A stretch of 64,000 nt of DNA from assembly GCA_000727475.1 (NCBI GenBank), contig KL647314.1, positions 1,084,812 to 1,148,811 of the forward strand, read 5' to 3'. The notes under the pieces are model-generated. The model was given only the letters and a program-made list of their open reading frames with translations. It had not been told where the DNA came from and ran no database searches. The position numbers and the translations under genes were made by a program. Below are positions 63,583-64,000 of this stretch, piece after piece. The stretch's first letter is position 1. The number at the start of each line of letters is the position of its first letter. Source of the DNA: Sarcocystis neurona (lineage: Eukaryota > Apicomplexa > Conoidasida > Eucoccidiorida > Sarcocystidae).

Positions 63583-63679
63583 GTAAGCAGCAAGAAGGCA
63601 GTTATCTACCAACATAACGGTCTCCTTCACCTGCATATCAGCACCAGCCGGATTAACGCCACACCTCACACATAACAAT

Positions 63680-63930
63680 CATATATGTATACGTATATAT
63701 ATATATATATATATATATGGGTGTGGCGTGCGTTATCTGTATATATGTATGTATACATATAATATATATATATACATATGTGTACCTGTAGGTGTACGCG
63801 TGTGTATGCGTAAATATATACATATGCGCCGTGAGCTACCTGTATGTATATATATATAGATAGATAGATAGATACGTGTGTGCCGTGCGTTCTCTACTTA
63901 TATATATATATATATATATGCCGTGGTTCA
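63680..63930. repeat. TATA and GATA microsatellites at the right end
   Basis: Includes an AT run near 63695-63718, a short (GATA)n near 63857-63875 and another AT run near 63899-63919. It lies downstream of the last recognised DMAP1 exon. Confidence 0.85.
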
Positions 63931-64000
63931 ACTGTGTGTGTATGTATATTTGTCTATACGTGAGCCGTGGACAACAGTAGGGCAGGGCTGTGGAATCAGC

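Overview
This is a eukaryotic nuclear window, most likely from a coccidian apicomplexan (Eimeria/Cyclospora-like). The genes are split into many short exons by GT-AG introns of 0.1-3 kb. Coding exons carry poly-Gln, poly-Ala and poly-Gly insertions inside otherwise conserved proteins. CAG/CTG tracts are abundant, and long stretches are saturated with TATG/CATA-type microsatellites. The genus is inferred from this style, not from a marker gene. Gene models were built by hand: conserved protein segments were joined at splice sites, and reading phase was checked across each junction.

Layout, left to right. (1) 393-1563, minus: the 5' part of UFC1, the E2 of the UFM1 pathway, running off the left edge. 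(2) 6698-10310 and probably beyond, plus: an unrecognised coiled-coil gene with seven phase-compatible exons. (3) 14507-16206, plus: a complete three-exon MORN5-like gene. (4) 18781-42061, minus: a complete 13-exon USP5/UBP14-type deubiquitinase of 1275 codons, spread over 23 kb because its 12 introns are packed with microsatellites. (5) 42673-48625, plus and divergent from USP5: an unrecognised ten-exon gene of about 280 codons. One of its exons has a near-perfect inverted copy in the next intron. (6) 50794-63582 and possibly beyond, plus: a DMAP1/SWC4 homologue in seven exons, a chromatin subunit of NuA4/SWR1-type complexes.

The window alternates between repeat-poor segments (about 1-18.5 kb and 39.7-50 kb) and repeat-saturated segments (about 19-39.6 kb and 50-64 kb), as described for Eimeria chromosomes. 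No bacterial-type operon, CRISPR array, transposase, rRNA or tRNA gene was recognised. The genes are housekeeping functions (UFM1 conjugation, ubiquitin-chain recycling, chromatin) plus flagellum- or cytoskeleton-type proteins. They do not form an obvious linked system. The most unusual structure is the 198-bp inverted exon duplication at 46201-46960.
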